Part shown: positions 45,238 to 54,203 of the stretch, piece by piece
Numbering within the stretch: position 1 is the first letter of the stretch
Layout of the letters: each line of letters begins with the position of its first letter
DNA from: Pseudomonadota bacterium
Lineage (GTDB): Bacteria > Myxococcota_A > Polyangia > Polyangiales > Polyangiaceae
Reading direction: 5' to 3'
Assembly: GCA_023423895.1 (NCBI GenBank)
Contig: JAFAER010000011.1
Span: 124,001-188,000 of the forward strand
Length of the DNA stretch: 64,000 nucleotides
The notes under the pieces: model-generated
The model's database searches: none
Told to the model about the DNA's origin: nothing
Seen by the model: the letters and a program-made list of their open reading frames with translations, nothing else
Made by a program: the position numbers and the translations under genes

Positions 45238-47361
45238 ATGCGTAGCTTTCTCGCTCGTTCGTTCGTTCTCGGTACCTGTCTCGCCGCGGGCGTGGTGTGG
45301 TCGGGATGCGAGCCGAAGCAGCAGACGGAATACGTCACGGGGATCTCGACGCAGGTCTCCGTCCCACGCGACCTGAAGGCCGTGCGCGTCGAGGTGACCG
45401 TCGGCGGCGTACCCCAGTTCTGCCGCGGTTACCGCGTCTACGACGGCAAGGTGCAGCTCCCGCGGAGCCTCGGAACGTTTGCGAGCAGCGACAACGCGAT
45501 CACGAGCGGACCGATCACCTACACGATCAGCGGCGTCACCGACTTCGACACCGACAACGAGTGGTTCGGTGTTTGCGGGCGCCCGCAGGTCGGCGAGAAC
45601 AACGTTCGGATCCTTCGCCGCAGCCGCCAGCCGTACATCCGGGACGAGATCCTCTTCCTCCCGATGCCGCTCAAGTACTCCTGCTACGACAAGGCCTGCG
45701 GCGAGGAGGAGACCTGCAAGGGCGGCAAGTGCGTGTCCGCCACCCTCAACGAGGAGCAGGCGCGCGCGACGTTCCCGAAGTACTCGCCGGACCTCGTCGA
45801 CGGCAGCGGCGGCGGCTGCTTCTCGACGAAGCTGTGCCTCGGCGCTGCTGCACCCGCGCTCGTCGTCAATCCGGACACGTGCGAATACGCGGTCGCGAAT
45901 ACCCCGAGCGCGCCGGAGCCTGCCGATCCGCTGCTCGATCCGTTCCGGCCCGCGTGTGACACGAACGCGGAGTGCGGGAGCCAGACGTGCACCATCACGA
46001 ACCCGGGCGCCGTCGCTCCCGACAAGAAGGGCCGCTGCGAGGCGCTTCCGCCGGGAACTCCGTGGGAGGGGACCAACGTCGAGGTCATCTACGACGGCGG
46101 CCTCAATCGCGAGATCCTCGACCTCGATCCCGACGAGGGCTTCGTCTTCACCGACCCGACGAAGCCGCAGCGCTTCAAGCTCGCGCCCGGCCTCTGCGAG
46201 ATGGTCAAGGGTGTCGACGACCAGGGGCAGCCCACCACGCATCGGATCACCGCGGTCCGCGCGAGCGGCACCTGCCAGGCAAAGAAGCTCGCCCAGCCCT
46301 TCTGTGCTGCAGACATGATGGCGCAGATGGGCGTGAACCCGGACGGGACGGCGCCGAACCCGAGCCCGCCGAACGACTGCAGCACCGTCGAGCTCAAGCC
46401 GCCGCGCGCGGCCCTCATGGTCGTCGTCGACAACACGCAGCCGCACGCGGCGTTCTTCAACGCAGAGCAGATCCAGGCGCTCGAGCTCCCGCTCAAGGAC
46501 CCTGCGTTCGCAGAGACGGACATCGGTCTCGTCTACGCGCCGGTGTCGAGCGGCGGCTGCGCGACGGACGCCGCGCCCGTCATTCCCTTGGAGCCGGCGG
46601 TCACCGTTCGCCAGAAGCTCGTCGACAACTTCCTCGGCTTCGCAGCCAACCCGGGCTCGCTCGTGCCGGGCGCTCCGAACTACGAAGGCGCCCTCGCGAG
46701 CAGCTATGCGGCGCTGAGCGCGCTGTCGAACAACACGTATTTCAAGCGAGCCGTCGTCGTCGTCGGCAATCGCGACTTCAACACCGAGGCGTGCGGCGGA
46801 ATCGCCGGTGCTCCGGCGGATCTCGCGCAAGCGGCGCGCACCGCGCCGACGGATCCGAACAAGCCGATCAACACGTACGTCATCCAGCTCGCGAAGACGG
46901 ACCCGACCAAGCCGCTCGATCAGGACGTGCTCGATCCGGGCCTCGGGCCGCTCGTCACCGCGGGCAGCCCCGCTCCGCCGAACCCGGACGCGCGCGGAAC
47001 GAAGAAGAACGCGAAGGACTCGTTCCAGCAGGTCATCAACTCGCTCGCCACGTGCGTCTACGACGTCCCGAACGAGACGGCGCCGGGTCTGGAGGACACG
47101 GTCACCTTCAGCAATCCGCTGCTCGGAACGACCGTGAAGATCGCTCCGAACGCCGCCTGCTCGGCCGAAGGTGTCGCGGGCGCGGGCTGGGGCTACGGCA
47201 CGGACGCGCCGCCCGGCACGAAGCGCATCTTCCTCTGCGCCGACTCGTGCACCGAGTACCGGAACACGCTCGCTCAGGCGTCCGACTTCGCGCTCATCTA
47301 CCAGCAGCCGCCGATCGCGGTGCCGATCTTCGCGCACAAGAAGTCCTGCGAGCCGAAATGA
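45238..47361 (+). CDS. Large lipoprotein with Cys-rich and VWA-like regions
   Basis: 707 residues. A signal peptide ends in SGC (Cys24), giving a probable lipoprotein. Two Cys-rich modules (SCYDKACGEEETCKGGKC and CDTNAECGSQTC) resemble Dickkopf/EGF-like folds common in myxobacterial surface proteins. A later region (ALMVVVDNTQPHAAFF...EGALASSYAALSAL...RAVVVVGNRDFN) looks like a VWA fold whose MIDAS is altered: DNTQ stands in place of DxSxS. Start ATG 45238 has GGAG 7 bases upstream. Possibly an adhesin or secreted-enzyme partner; function unproven. Only 6 bp separate its stop from the convergent methyltransferase gene. Confidence 0.8.
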   Translation: MRSFLARSFVLGTCLAAGVVWSGCEPKQQTEYVTGISTQVSVPRDLKAVRVEVTVGGVPQFCRGYRVYDGKVQLPRSLGTFASSDNAITSGPITYTISGVTDFDTDNEWFGVCGRPQVGENNVRILRRSRQPYIRDEILFLPMPLKYSCYDKACGEEETCKGGKCVSATLNEEQARATFPKYSPDLVDGSGGGCFSTKLCLGAAAPALVVNPDTCEYAVANTPSAPEPADPLLDPFRPACDTNAECGSQTCTITNPGAVAPDKKGRCEALPPGTPWEGTNVEVIYDGGLNREILDLDPDEGFVFTDPTKPQRFKLAPGLCEMVKGVDDQGQPTTHRITAVRASGTCQAKKLAQPFCAADMMAQMGVNPDGTAPNPSPPNDCSTVELKPPRAALMVVVDNTQPHAAFFNAEQIQALELPLKDPAFAETDIGLVYAPVSSGGCATDAAPVIPLEPAVTVRQKLVDNFLGFAANPGSLVPGAPNYEGALASSYAALSALSNNTYFKRAVVVVGNRDFNTEACGGIAGAPADLAQAARTAPTDPNKPINTYVIQLAKTDPTKPLDQDVLDPGLGPLVTAGSPAPPNPDARGTKKNAKDSFQQVINSLATCVYDVPNETAPGLEDTVTFSNPLLGTTVKIAPNAACSAEGVAGAGWGYGTDAPPGTKRIFLCADSCTEYRNTLAQASDFALIYQQPPIAVPIFAHKKSCEPK

Positions 47362-47367
47362 GCGCGC

Positions 47368-48921
47368 TCAGTCGGGCTTGCTCGCGCTCGGCGCGAGGAG
47401 CCCGACCTCGACGAGCTTCCTGAGCCGCTCGCCCGCGAGGCTCGCGACCGTGTCGAGGATGGCGCGCTCCTGCTCGCCCTCCTCGGTCAGGATGCGGCCG
47501 TCGACGCGGAGCCGGACGACGCGCTTGCGCACGAAGTCGTGCACCCAGGCGTCGCGGCTCGAGGCCGGGGCCTCCGTGAAGACACGGATCGCGAGCGCCT
47601 CGAGGGCCGAGATCGGAAAGGCGGTCCCGGCGAGCGTCGACGCCATGACGAGGGGCACGTCGCTCGACAGACGCCGGAGCATCATCTGGTTGTAGACCGA
47701 CGGAACGACGAACCGCGTCTCCGAGGACGGGAGCACTGCGCGCGATGGCGCCGACCGAGGCGCGATCCGCTCGGCGACGAGCAGGCGGACGAGGTGCTCC
47801 CGGAGCGCGTCGCGCGAGACGTTCGCGAGGTCGGGCCGTGCAGCGAGCTCGTCGACGGTCACCGTGCCTTGTTCGAGCGCGTCGAAGATCGCGTCGAACA
47901 CGGGGCCTTCGAGCGAGACGGTGCGGTGAGGTAGCCGAGCGACGCGCTCGCCGGCCTTTGCGCTCGCGATCGTCCCCCACGGCGTTGCATCGAGATGCGC
48001 CGCGGTCGCCTGGCTCGTGCGAGGAACCTTCCCTTTCACGAAGAGGTCGCGCCGGAAGAACTCGTTCGTCGCGAAGGCTTTCAGGCTCTCGAACGCCACG
48101 CGGTCGTCGACAGAGCCGACCACCGGCGCGAGCGCCTCGGGCAACGCGAGCTCGCGGAGGTTCTCGTGGAGCGCGAGCGTCCCGACGAAGTGGAGATGGT
48201 GCTGCCGCATCTCCCATGCAACATGCGCGAAGTACATCGGCACCCAGTGCTCGTGCATGTACTCGTGCACGACGTATGGGAGCCCTGCTTGCGTCATCGT
48301 GCGCAGCATCTCGGAGGCAGAGGGATTGGCCGCGAAGTACTCCGCTCCGCCGCGCTCGAGCGCCTGCGCGAGCTCGACGCCGCGGCGCGCGCGATCGAGC
48401 GTGCTCTCGCCCGCCTGCGCCGATGGGTAGAGGAGCAACTGGCGCAGCGGCTCGACCGACGCCCATCCGGGCATTGCGTTGTAGCTCACATAGAGCAGCC
48501 CGCCCGGCTTCAGCTTCGCCTGCGCGAAGGCGAGCAGCGCGCGCCGTTTGTCCGGGCTCACCCAGCTCATCAGCCCGTGCGCGACGATGTAGTCGAACTC
48601 GCCGATGTCCTCGCCGAGGAGGTCTTCGAAGTCGCGCTCGAGGAAGCCGACGTTCTCGAGCGCGCCGTCGCGCGCGAGGCGCTTCGCCGAGGCGATGTGT
48701 GTCGCGTTGATGTCGATGCCGAAGAAGCGTCCTTCCGGATACGACGCCGCGAGCGCGGCGATCGTGTCGCCGTGGGCGCAACCGAGCTCGCAGTAGTCGA
48801 GCTCGCCAACCGGCGGCGGCGTCAGGCCGTTCAGCGCCGCGACGAGACGGAGCCGCGCCGGGCTCAGGTCGCCGAGGAAGTGGCGGACGTAGGGGACGTC
48901 TTCGACGTACTCCGCGCTCAT
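47368..48921 (-). CDS. Methyltransferase with C-terminal regulatory domain
   Basis: 517 residues. Class I SAM methyltransferase core: YCELGCAHGDT (43-53), FFGIDINATHI (66-76) and a DYIVAHGLMSW post-motif. From about residue 230 it matches the methyltransferase regulatory domain (PF10119-like; HEYMHEHWVPMYFAHVAWEM) and ends in helical winged-helix-like segments (DELAARPDLANVSRDALREHLVRLL). Substrate unknown; such proteins often sit near protein- or sugar-modifying genes. No signal peptide. The next minus-strand gene upstream is a PEGA/outer-membrane gene, 25 bp away. Confidence 0.87.
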   Translation of the reverse strand: MSAEYVEDVPYVRHFLGDLSPARLRLVAALNGLTPPPVGELDYCELGCAHGDTIAALAASYPEGRFFGIDINATHIASAKRLARDGALENVGFLERDFEDLLGEDIGEFDYIVAHGLMSWVSPDKRRALLAFAQAKLKPGGLLYVSYNAMPGWASVEPLRQLLLYPSAQAGESTLDRARRGVELAQALERGGAEYFAANPSASEMLRTMTQAGLPYVVHEYMHEHWVPMYFAHVAWEMRQHHLHFVGTLALHENLRELALPEALAPVVGSVDDRVAFESLKAFATNEFFRRDLFVKGKVPRTSQATAAHLDATPWGTIASAKAGERVARLPHRTVSLEGPVFDAIFDALEQGTVTVDELAARPDLANVSRDALREHLVRLLVAERIAPRSAPSRAVLPSSETRFVVPSVYNQMMLRRLSSDVPLVMASTLAGTAFPISALEALAIRVFTEAPASSRDAWVHDFVRKRVVRLRVDGRILTEEGEQERAILDTVASLAGERLRKLVEVGLLAPSASKPD

Positions 48922-48946
48922 CCGGGCCTCCTCCGTCTGGGACGGC

Positions 48947-50719
48947 TCAGGGACCGAACATCATCCCGATGACCGGGCCTACGAAGACCTGGACGTTCGA
49001 GGCGAGCTCGTACGAGGGTGTCGAGAGCGACCGGAGCCCGAGCGAGTGGTCACGCTCGGCCGTCGTCTTCGGGGTGTCGCGATCGTTCATGAAGGACGAA
49101 GGCGTCTCGAGGAACATCTGCACGCCGAGTGACACGGCGACGCCCTTCGTCACGCGGTACATGACCGAAGGCTCGATCGCGATGACCGGGCTCACGTAGG
49201 TCGGGCTGTCGCTGACGAACCCGTCGCGAAGCCCGGAGCCGTCCTTCGCCGTCGTGAGGCGCTCGACGACCATCGCACGGTAGGAGACACCCGCGCCCGC
49301 CGCGACGCCGAGTCGAACCTTCCGTGACTGCCACGTGAGGCGCACGCGCGCGAGCGCCATTCCGCCGAAGCGGCGAACGTTGAACTCCTCGAGGCGAGCC
49401 GGGTCAGGGCCGATCCCGGGGTCGGTGCTCGCAGCGTTCCAGTCGTTCTTCAGCGTCCGCTGGTCGTAGTGGCCCGCGAGGTAGAGCTCGATGCCGACGG
49501 GATCCCAGTGGTAACCGACGAAGCCGCCGAGCCCACCGCCGAGCCCGTCCGGCGCTTCGCAGGAGGCGAGCGGCGGGAACTGGGCCTTCGCTTCGCACTG
49601 CTTCTCGATCGAGCTCCCTGTTCCGCCGGGCGTGAGGAAGCCGAGGAGGCCGAAGCCGCCGTAGATCCCTTCGAGGCGCTCGGTCTCCTGAACGGGACCC
49701 GTGGAGATCGTCGACGAGAGGTTCAGCGTGATGGTGCGCGCGAGAGGTTCCTTCTCCTTGACGACGATCTCCTCTTCGAACGGATCGTAGCCTTCGCGCG
49801 TGATCTTCAGCTTGTGCGTGCCCGCGGGGAGCTCGCCGATGAAGGTGCCCTCTCCGACGAGCTTGTCGTCGACGTAGATGAGTCCCTTCGCGTCGCTCGT
49901 GCCGACCTTCACGGACGCCGTGCTCGCCGACGCCTCGAGCTCGATCTCGTGTGTCTTACCGCGCTCGACGTTCACCTTCTCGGGCATCGCCGCGAGCCCG
50001 GTCGCGTGCGCACCGATCTCGTGTTGCCCAGCCTCGACCTCGCCCGTCCACGGAGCGTCGCCCATGTCGACGCCGTCGACGGTGACGCGGATCGGCTTGC
50101 CGGTCTTCTCTTTGACGACCAGCTTGCCCTTCGTCGTGGCCGGCGCGAGGGTCGCCTGCACGGTCGTCGTCGTGCCTGCGGCGACGTTCGGCGACTGGTC
50201 GAACGCGATGAAGCCGTCCTTGGTGACGCGGACCTTGTGCGGGCCGGCCACGACACGAAGCGCGCCCGCGAGCGGAGACGTTCCGACAGGCTTGTCGTCG
50301 ACGACGACCTGGGCGCCGGGCTCGTTGACCGTGATCGTCACCTCGCCGGTCTTCTCGCCGAGCTCCTTCAGGCGCGTCTCGGCGGTCTTCTTCTTCGCGG
50401 CAGGCGCCTTGGCTCCGTACTTGTCGAGCCACTCGCGGTACGCGTTGTACGACTCGGCCAGCATCCCGGCCTGGTAGCTCGCGTTCGCGAAGCCCTCGAG
50501 CGCCGCGCTGCTCGGGTCTGCCTTGTTGGCCGCATCGAACAGTCGGGCCGCGGCCGCCCAGTCCTTCGCCTTGACGGCCTTGTCCGCGTCCGCGAGCGAC
50601 GCCTTCGCATCGCCCGCCTGCTGCGCGAACGACGGGGCGGTCAGGAACACGGACGAGAGGAGCAGCGCGGCGGCGAGCGCGGACCCGTGGCGTCGCGCTC
50701 GCGTGGGCAGAGAGGCCAT
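48947..50719 (-). CDS. PEGA-domain protein with C-terminal outer-membrane barrel
   Basis: 590 residues. Signal peptide (AAALLLSSVFLTAPSFAQ), TPR-like helices (about 35-110), then four PEGA-type beta repeats (ITVNEPGAQVVVDDKPVG; RVTVDGVDMGDAPW; GLIYVDDKLVGEG with GYDPFEEEI). From about residue 365 the sequence becomes an aromatic-edged beta-barrel (GIYGGFGLLGFLTPGG, GGFVGYHWDPVGIELYL, VFVGPVIGMMFGP). The protein probably sits in the outer membrane with PEGA domains in the periplasm. Start ATG 50719 has no strong ribosome site. Same architecture family as the 43906 gene but with a barrel instead of a TM helix. Confidence 0.82.
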   Translation of the reverse strand: MASLPTRARRHGSALAAALLLSSVFLTAPSFAQQAGDAKASLADADKAVKAKDWAAAARLFDAANKADPSSAALEGFANASYQAGMLAESYNAYREWLDKYGAKAPAAKKKTAETRLKELGEKTGEVTITVNEPGAQVVVDDKPVGTSPLAGALRVVAGPHKVRVTKDGFIAFDQSPNVAAGTTTTVQATLAPATTKGKLVVKEKTGKPIRVTVDGVDMGDAPWTGEVEAGQHEIGAHATGLAAMPEKVNVERGKTHEIELEASASTASVKVGTSDAKGLIYVDDKLVGEGTFIGELPAGTHKLKITREGYDPFEEEIVVKEKEPLARTITLNLSSTISTGPVQETERLEGIYGGFGLLGFLTPGGTGSSIEKQCEAKAQFPPLASCEAPDGLGGGLGGFVGYHWDPVGIELYLAGHYDQRTLKNDWNAASTDPGIGPDPARLEEFNVRRFGGMALARVRLTWQSRKVRLGVAAGAGVSYRAMVVERLTTAKDGSGLRDGFVSDSPTYVSPVIAIEPSVMYRVTKGVAVSLGVQMFLETPSSFMNDRDTPKTTAERDHSLGLRSLSTPSYELASNVQVFVGPVIGMMFGP

Positions 50720-50793
50720 TGCGCGCGAGGTTACATCAGTCCGGGAGCCCGCGACCACCCGCTTCCGGCGAGCTCCACGCGCCGTTGGGCCTC

Positions 50794-51969
50794 TCAGGTC
50801 TGCGGAGGGTCGACGTAAGCGACCTCCTCCCCACGGAACGTGCGGAGGATCGTGCGTCCGGGCTCGCGCGCGACGACGTAGTCCGGCGTGAGCGGCACCT
50901 TCCCGCGCCCGCCCGGCGTATCGCAGATCAGCTTCGGCAGCGCGATTCCCGAGAGTCGCCCCTGCAGCTTCTCCATGATCTCGATGCCTCGGCCGAGGGG
51001 GGTTCGCAGGTGGCTCGTCCCGCGGACGGGGTCGGTCTGGAGCAGGTAATACGGGCGCACGCGCGCCCGGACGAGGCCGCGGAAGAGCGTCTCGAGGACC
51101 TGGGCGTCGTCGTTGACCCCGGCGAGGAGCACCGCCTGGTTCATCACCGGGAAGCCCGCGTCCGCGAGCCGGTTGCATGCGCCGATCGACTCGGGCGTGA
51201 GCTCCTTCGGGTGATTGAAGTGCGTCATCACCCAGACCGGATGATGCTTTCGGAGCGCCTCGAGCAGCTCGTTCGTGATGCGCATCGGCAGCGTCACCGG
51301 CACACGCGTCGCGAGCCGGATCGTGTCGACGCTCGGAATGGCGCGGATGCGTGCGAGCAGGCGATCGATGCGGTCCGTCGCCATGGCGAGGGGGTCACCC
51401 CCGCTCACGATGACGTCGCGGATCTCCGGGTGCGCGGCGATCCACTCGAACGCGGGCTCGAGCCGCTCGAGCGGAGCCGGCCCACCGCCGTCGCCGACGA
51501 TGCGGGAGCGCGTACAGAAGCGGCAATAGACGGCGCAGCGATCGGTCGCGACCAGCAGGACGCGATCCGGGTAGCGGCGGACGAGATGCGGCGCGACCTC
51601 GTGCTCGACCTCGCCGAGCGGGTCGGCCATGTCGCCTGGCACCTCGCGCGACTCGAGCGCGCGCGGAACGCATTGCAGGCGGATCGGGCAGCTCGGGTCG
51701 TGACGGTCGCAGAGCGAGAGGTAATACGGCGTGATCGCGATCGGCAGGCCTTCGCGCTCGGCGCGGCGCGCACCTTCCAGCTCCTCGGGCGTCAGCTCGA
51801 GGGCGTTCGCGAGGTCGTCGGCGCTCCGCGTCGAAGCACGGAGCTGCGCCTGCCACTCGTTCGGCGGCGGAGAGGCGTCGTCGCGGCTACGAACGAGGGC
51901 CTGCGGCGAGACGAGCGGCGAGTCGATGGGCGAGATGATGGGCGGAATGATGGGCGAGTCGATGGGCAT
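50794..51969 (-). CDS. kamA: KamA-type radical SAM lysine 2,3-aminomutase
   Basis: 391 residues. Radical SAM cluster motif CAVYCRFC (Cys145, Cys149, Cys152). The later region is close to lysine 2,3-aminomutase: ISGGDPLAM-type glycine motif, TDPVRGTSHLRTPL, GIEIMEKLQGRLSG and ICDTPGGRGKVPL. The two aspartates that bind the lysine amino groups in known enzymes appear conserved. The first 21 residues are a tetrapeptide-like repeat (PIDS-PIIP-PIIS-PIDS-PLVS). Beta-lysine is used in osmoprotection and antibiotics; EpmB-type tRNA-synthetase-linked function is an alternative. 8 bp after the prolyl-isomerase gene. Confidence 0.88.
   Translation of the reverse strand: MPIDSPIIPPIISPIDSPLVSPQALVRSRDDASPPPNEWQAQLRASTRSADDLANALELTPEELEGARRAEREGLPIAITPYYLSLCDRHDPSCPIRLQCVPRALESREVPGDMADPLGEVEHEVAPHLVRRYPDRVLLVATDRCAVYCRFCTRSRIVGDGGGPAPLERLEPAFEWIAAHPEIRDVIVSGGDPLAMATDRIDRLLARIRAIPSVDTIRLATRVPVTLPMRITNELLEALRKHHPVWVMTHFNHPKELTPESIGACNRLADAGFPVMNQAVLLAGVNDDAQVLETLFRGLVRARVRPYYLLQTDPVRGTSHLRTPLGRGIEIMEKLQGRLSGIALPKLICDTPGGRGKVPLTPDYVVAREPGRTILRTFRGEEVAYVDPPQT
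51920..51967. repeat. 12-bp tandem repeat within the 5' end of kamA
   Basis: Four near-identical 12-bp units ending in GATGGGC. They encode the repeated tetrapeptides PIDS/PIIP/PIIS at the N-terminus of the KamA protein. Because units are multiples of three, copy-number change would keep the frame. Confidence 0.8.
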
Positions 51970-51977
51970 GACGCGGC

Positions 51978-53078
51978 TCACTTTCCCGCGTCGCTCTGCG
52001 GACGGGGCGACGGCGGTGCCGGGACCGCCGAGCCGGCGCCCGGAGCAGGCGGCGCACCGAGATTCACCTTCACGGTCCCGAGGGCCGCTTCGTCGATCTC
52101 GACCTTCACGTCCTTCTTCAGCTCGGCAATGAGCTCGTCTTCCTTCGCCCGGAGCTTGTCCTGCGCGAGCTTCACGCGGATGCTCCGCTCGGCCTCCTCG
52201 TAGGTTCGCTCGTGCGGGGCGATCTTCTGCGTGAGACGGACGACGTAGAAGCGACCGCCGGACGGGACGACCTTGTCGTGGATCCCCCCGAGGTCGGCGA
52301 TCTCGAAGACGGCCGCGCGCACCTCTGCCGGAACGCGTGGGTTGTCGCCGCGCGGGTCGCCTGGCGGCGAGACGATCCCGAGGTCGCCCGCGAGATCGAT
52401 CGGCACGTTCGCTCGCGCTTGCGGATCGAGCGACTTCGAACGGACGATCTCGCCCCATTGCGCCGCTCCGGTCGCCTTCTTGGCGGCGGCGAGCGCGCTC
52501 TGCGCCTCGGCCTCGCTGGCGAGCGCGATCACGGAGACGCGACGTCGCTCGGGGTCTTTGTATTCTGCACGATGCGCGTCGAACCACGCGCGGACCTCGG
52601 ACTCGGGGATGTCCGCTGGGGTCGGCGCTCCCTTGCGGGCCTCTGCGAGCATCGCGTCGCGGAGGATGGCGCGGAGCTCCTGCTGAGCCAGCGGCTCCTT
52701 GTCGTAGCCCTTCGCCGTGGCCTCCATGGCGAGGAGCTCGACGGTGATCATCTCCTCGAGCAGCTCCTTGCGACGCTCGGGCGACTGGTAACGAAGGCGG
52801 TCGAACTGATCCATGTGCTCGAGCGCAGCGGTGTAGTCGCCGAGGGTGATCGTCTTGTCACCGACCTTCGCGAGCACCTGGGAGGCCTGCTCCTTCGTGA
52901 GGAGCGCCGTCGGGGAGGCGCCCGCGTCCGCCGCCGTGTCGCCACCGTCGCCGCACGACTTGCAGCCCGCGAGCGCCGTGATGCCCGCGAGACCGGCCGC
53001 CGCGACCATCACGGACACGAGCGCGATCGCGCGCTTTCCGACGCACGGAGAGCTCTTTTCCCGGTGAGGGGTCGTCAC
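51978..53078 (-). CDS. Peptidyl-prolyl isomerase lipoprotein (SurA/PrsA-like)
   Basis: 366 residues when started at GTG 53078. Signal peptide with lipobox LAGC (Cys39). SurA-like N-terminal helices (TITLGDYTAALEHMDQFDRLRYQSPERRKELLEEMI) and a parvulin-type PPIase core (RRVSVIALASEAEAQ, PRVPAEVRAAVFEIADLGGIHDKVVPSGGRFYVVRL). A periplasmic foldase for outer-membrane or secreted proteins is the likely role. It has a Pro-rich C-terminus. The downstream kamA begins 8 bp after the stop. Upstream lies a 66-bp minisatellite and the divergent pyrH. Confidence 0.88.
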   Translation of the reverse strand: MTTPHREKSSPCVGKRAIALVSVMVAAAGLAGITALAGCKSCGDGGDTAADAGASPTALLTKEQASQVLAKVGDKTITLGDYTAALEHMDQFDRLRYQSPERRKELLEEMITVELLAMEATAKGYDKEPLAQQELRAILRDAMLAEARKGAPTPADIPESEVRAWFDAHRAEYKDPERRRVSVIALASEAEAQSALAAAKKATGAAQWGEIVRSKSLDPQARANVPIDLAGDLGIVSPPGDPRGDNPRVPAEVRAAVFEIADLGGIHDKVVPSGGRFYVVRLTQKIAPHERTYEEAERSIRVKLAQDKLRAKEDELIAELKKDVKVEIDEAALGTVKVNLGAPPAPGAGSAVPAPPSPRPQSDAGK

Positions 53079-53178
53079 GGCCGCGAACCTACCACAAGGC
53101 CCGCTCTTTGCGCTGGAGCACGGCCTGTCCGCGAGCGCGGCCACCCCTGTTCGGTTCGGCCCGGAGCGGCGCGGAGGG

Positions 53179-53244
53179 GGAGGCGAGGCGGAGGCGAGGC
53201 GAAGGCGAGGCGGAGGCGAGGCGGAGGCGAGGCGGAGGCGAGGG
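53179..53244. repeat. 11-bp minisatellite, six units
   Basis: Six consecutive units of GGAGGCGAGGC with at most one mismatch each (53179-53244). It sits in the gap between the divergent prolyl-isomerase and pyrH genes, ~100 bp from each start. The plus strand is almost purely purine-rich (R-Y asymmetry) and could form unusual DNA structures; such repeats are prone to length variation. Confidence 0.9.
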
Positions 53245-53355
53245 ACGGCGGGCACGGTCGAGCACATCGATGGTCGGCGCGCTCTGAGCGCATGTGCAGC
53301 CGGGCCGTCGGCTGTTGCGCGCGCGCCGCGCGCCGGGTAATCACCCCCGTCGACC

Positions 53356-54141
53356 ATGCGCGATTTGCTCCAGGGACCGCCGTCCGGCCCTCGTCTCGAC
53401 ACGATCTCCCCGCCGCCGCGTGATCCGCGCCTTCGCTACAAGCGAATCATCCTGAAGCTCAGCGGAGAAGCGCTGTGCGGCTCGACCGGCGGTTTCGGCA
53501 TCCAGCCGGAGGTGCTCCGGGCGACGGCGCAGGAGCTGGCCGAGGTCTGGAACGCCGGCGTTCAGGTCGGCATCGTCGTCGGCGGAGGAAACATCTTCCG
53601 CGGCCTGAAGGGCGCAAGCGCCGGCATGGACCGCGCGCAGAGCGACTACATGGGCATGCTGGCGACGGTCATCAACTCGCTCGCGCTCCAGGACGCGCTG
53701 GAGCAGGCCGGTGTGCCGACGCGCGTGCAGACGGCCATCGAGATCCGCCAGATCGCGGAGCCGTACATCCGCCGCCGCGCCGTTCGGCACTTCGAGAAGG
53801 GCCGCTTCGTGATCTTCGCGGCCGGGACGGGCAACCCGTACTTCTCGACCGACACTGCGGCCGCGCTCCGCGCGATGGAGGTCCACGCGAGCGCGCTCTT
53901 CAAGGCCACGAAGGTCGAGGGCGTCTACGACAAGGACCCCGTGAAGCACCCGGACGCGAAGATGTACGACCGGATGGCGTTCGACCGCTTCATCAACGAC
54001 CGCATCGGCGTCATGGATTCCACGGCGGCAACGCTTTGCCGGGACAACAACATGCCGATCCGCGTGTTCAAGCTGACGACGCCGGGCAACATCAAACGCG
54101 TCGTCTTCGGCGAGTCGATCGGTACGACGATCGAGGGCTGA
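53356..54141 (+). CDS. pyrH: UMP kinase
   Basis: 261 residues. Cytosolic UMP kinase of the amino-acid-kinase fold: KLSGEAL (34-40), VVGGGNIFRGL, GMLATVINSLALQDAL, QIAEPYIRRRA, FAAGTGNPYFSTDTAAALRA and MDSTAATLCRDNNMPIRVF all match. It makes UDP from UMP and ATP. The first 28 residues (including a Pro-rich stretch) are longer than in most UMP kinases, so a later start is possible though no in-frame ATG is near. No tsf or frr is adjacent, unlike the common tsf-pyrH-frr order. Confidence 0.96.
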   Translation: MRDLLQGPPSGPRLDTISPPPRDPRLRYKRIILKLSGEALCGSTGGFGIQPEVLRATAQELAEVWNAGVQVGIVVGGGNIFRGLKGASAGMDRAQSDYMGMLATVINSLALQDALEQAGVPTRVQTAIEIRQIAEPYIRRRAVRHFEKGRFVIFAAGTGNPYFSTDTAAALRAMEVHASALFKATKVEGVYDKDPVKHPDAKMYDRMAFDRFINDRIGVMDSTAATLCRDNNMPIRVFKLTTPGNIKRVVFGESIGTTIEG

Positions 54142-54203
54142 CGCTCGCGCTTGGGCTTGCGCTTCGGTGGTGCGGTGGATCGGTTCCTGCCTGATCCGCA
54201 GTG

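Noticed and set aside
43882..47337. A 1150-codon minus-strand frame opposite the PEGA and lipoprotein genes
   Set aside because: Same reason: shadow of real genes with PEGA and lipobox signals on the plus strand.
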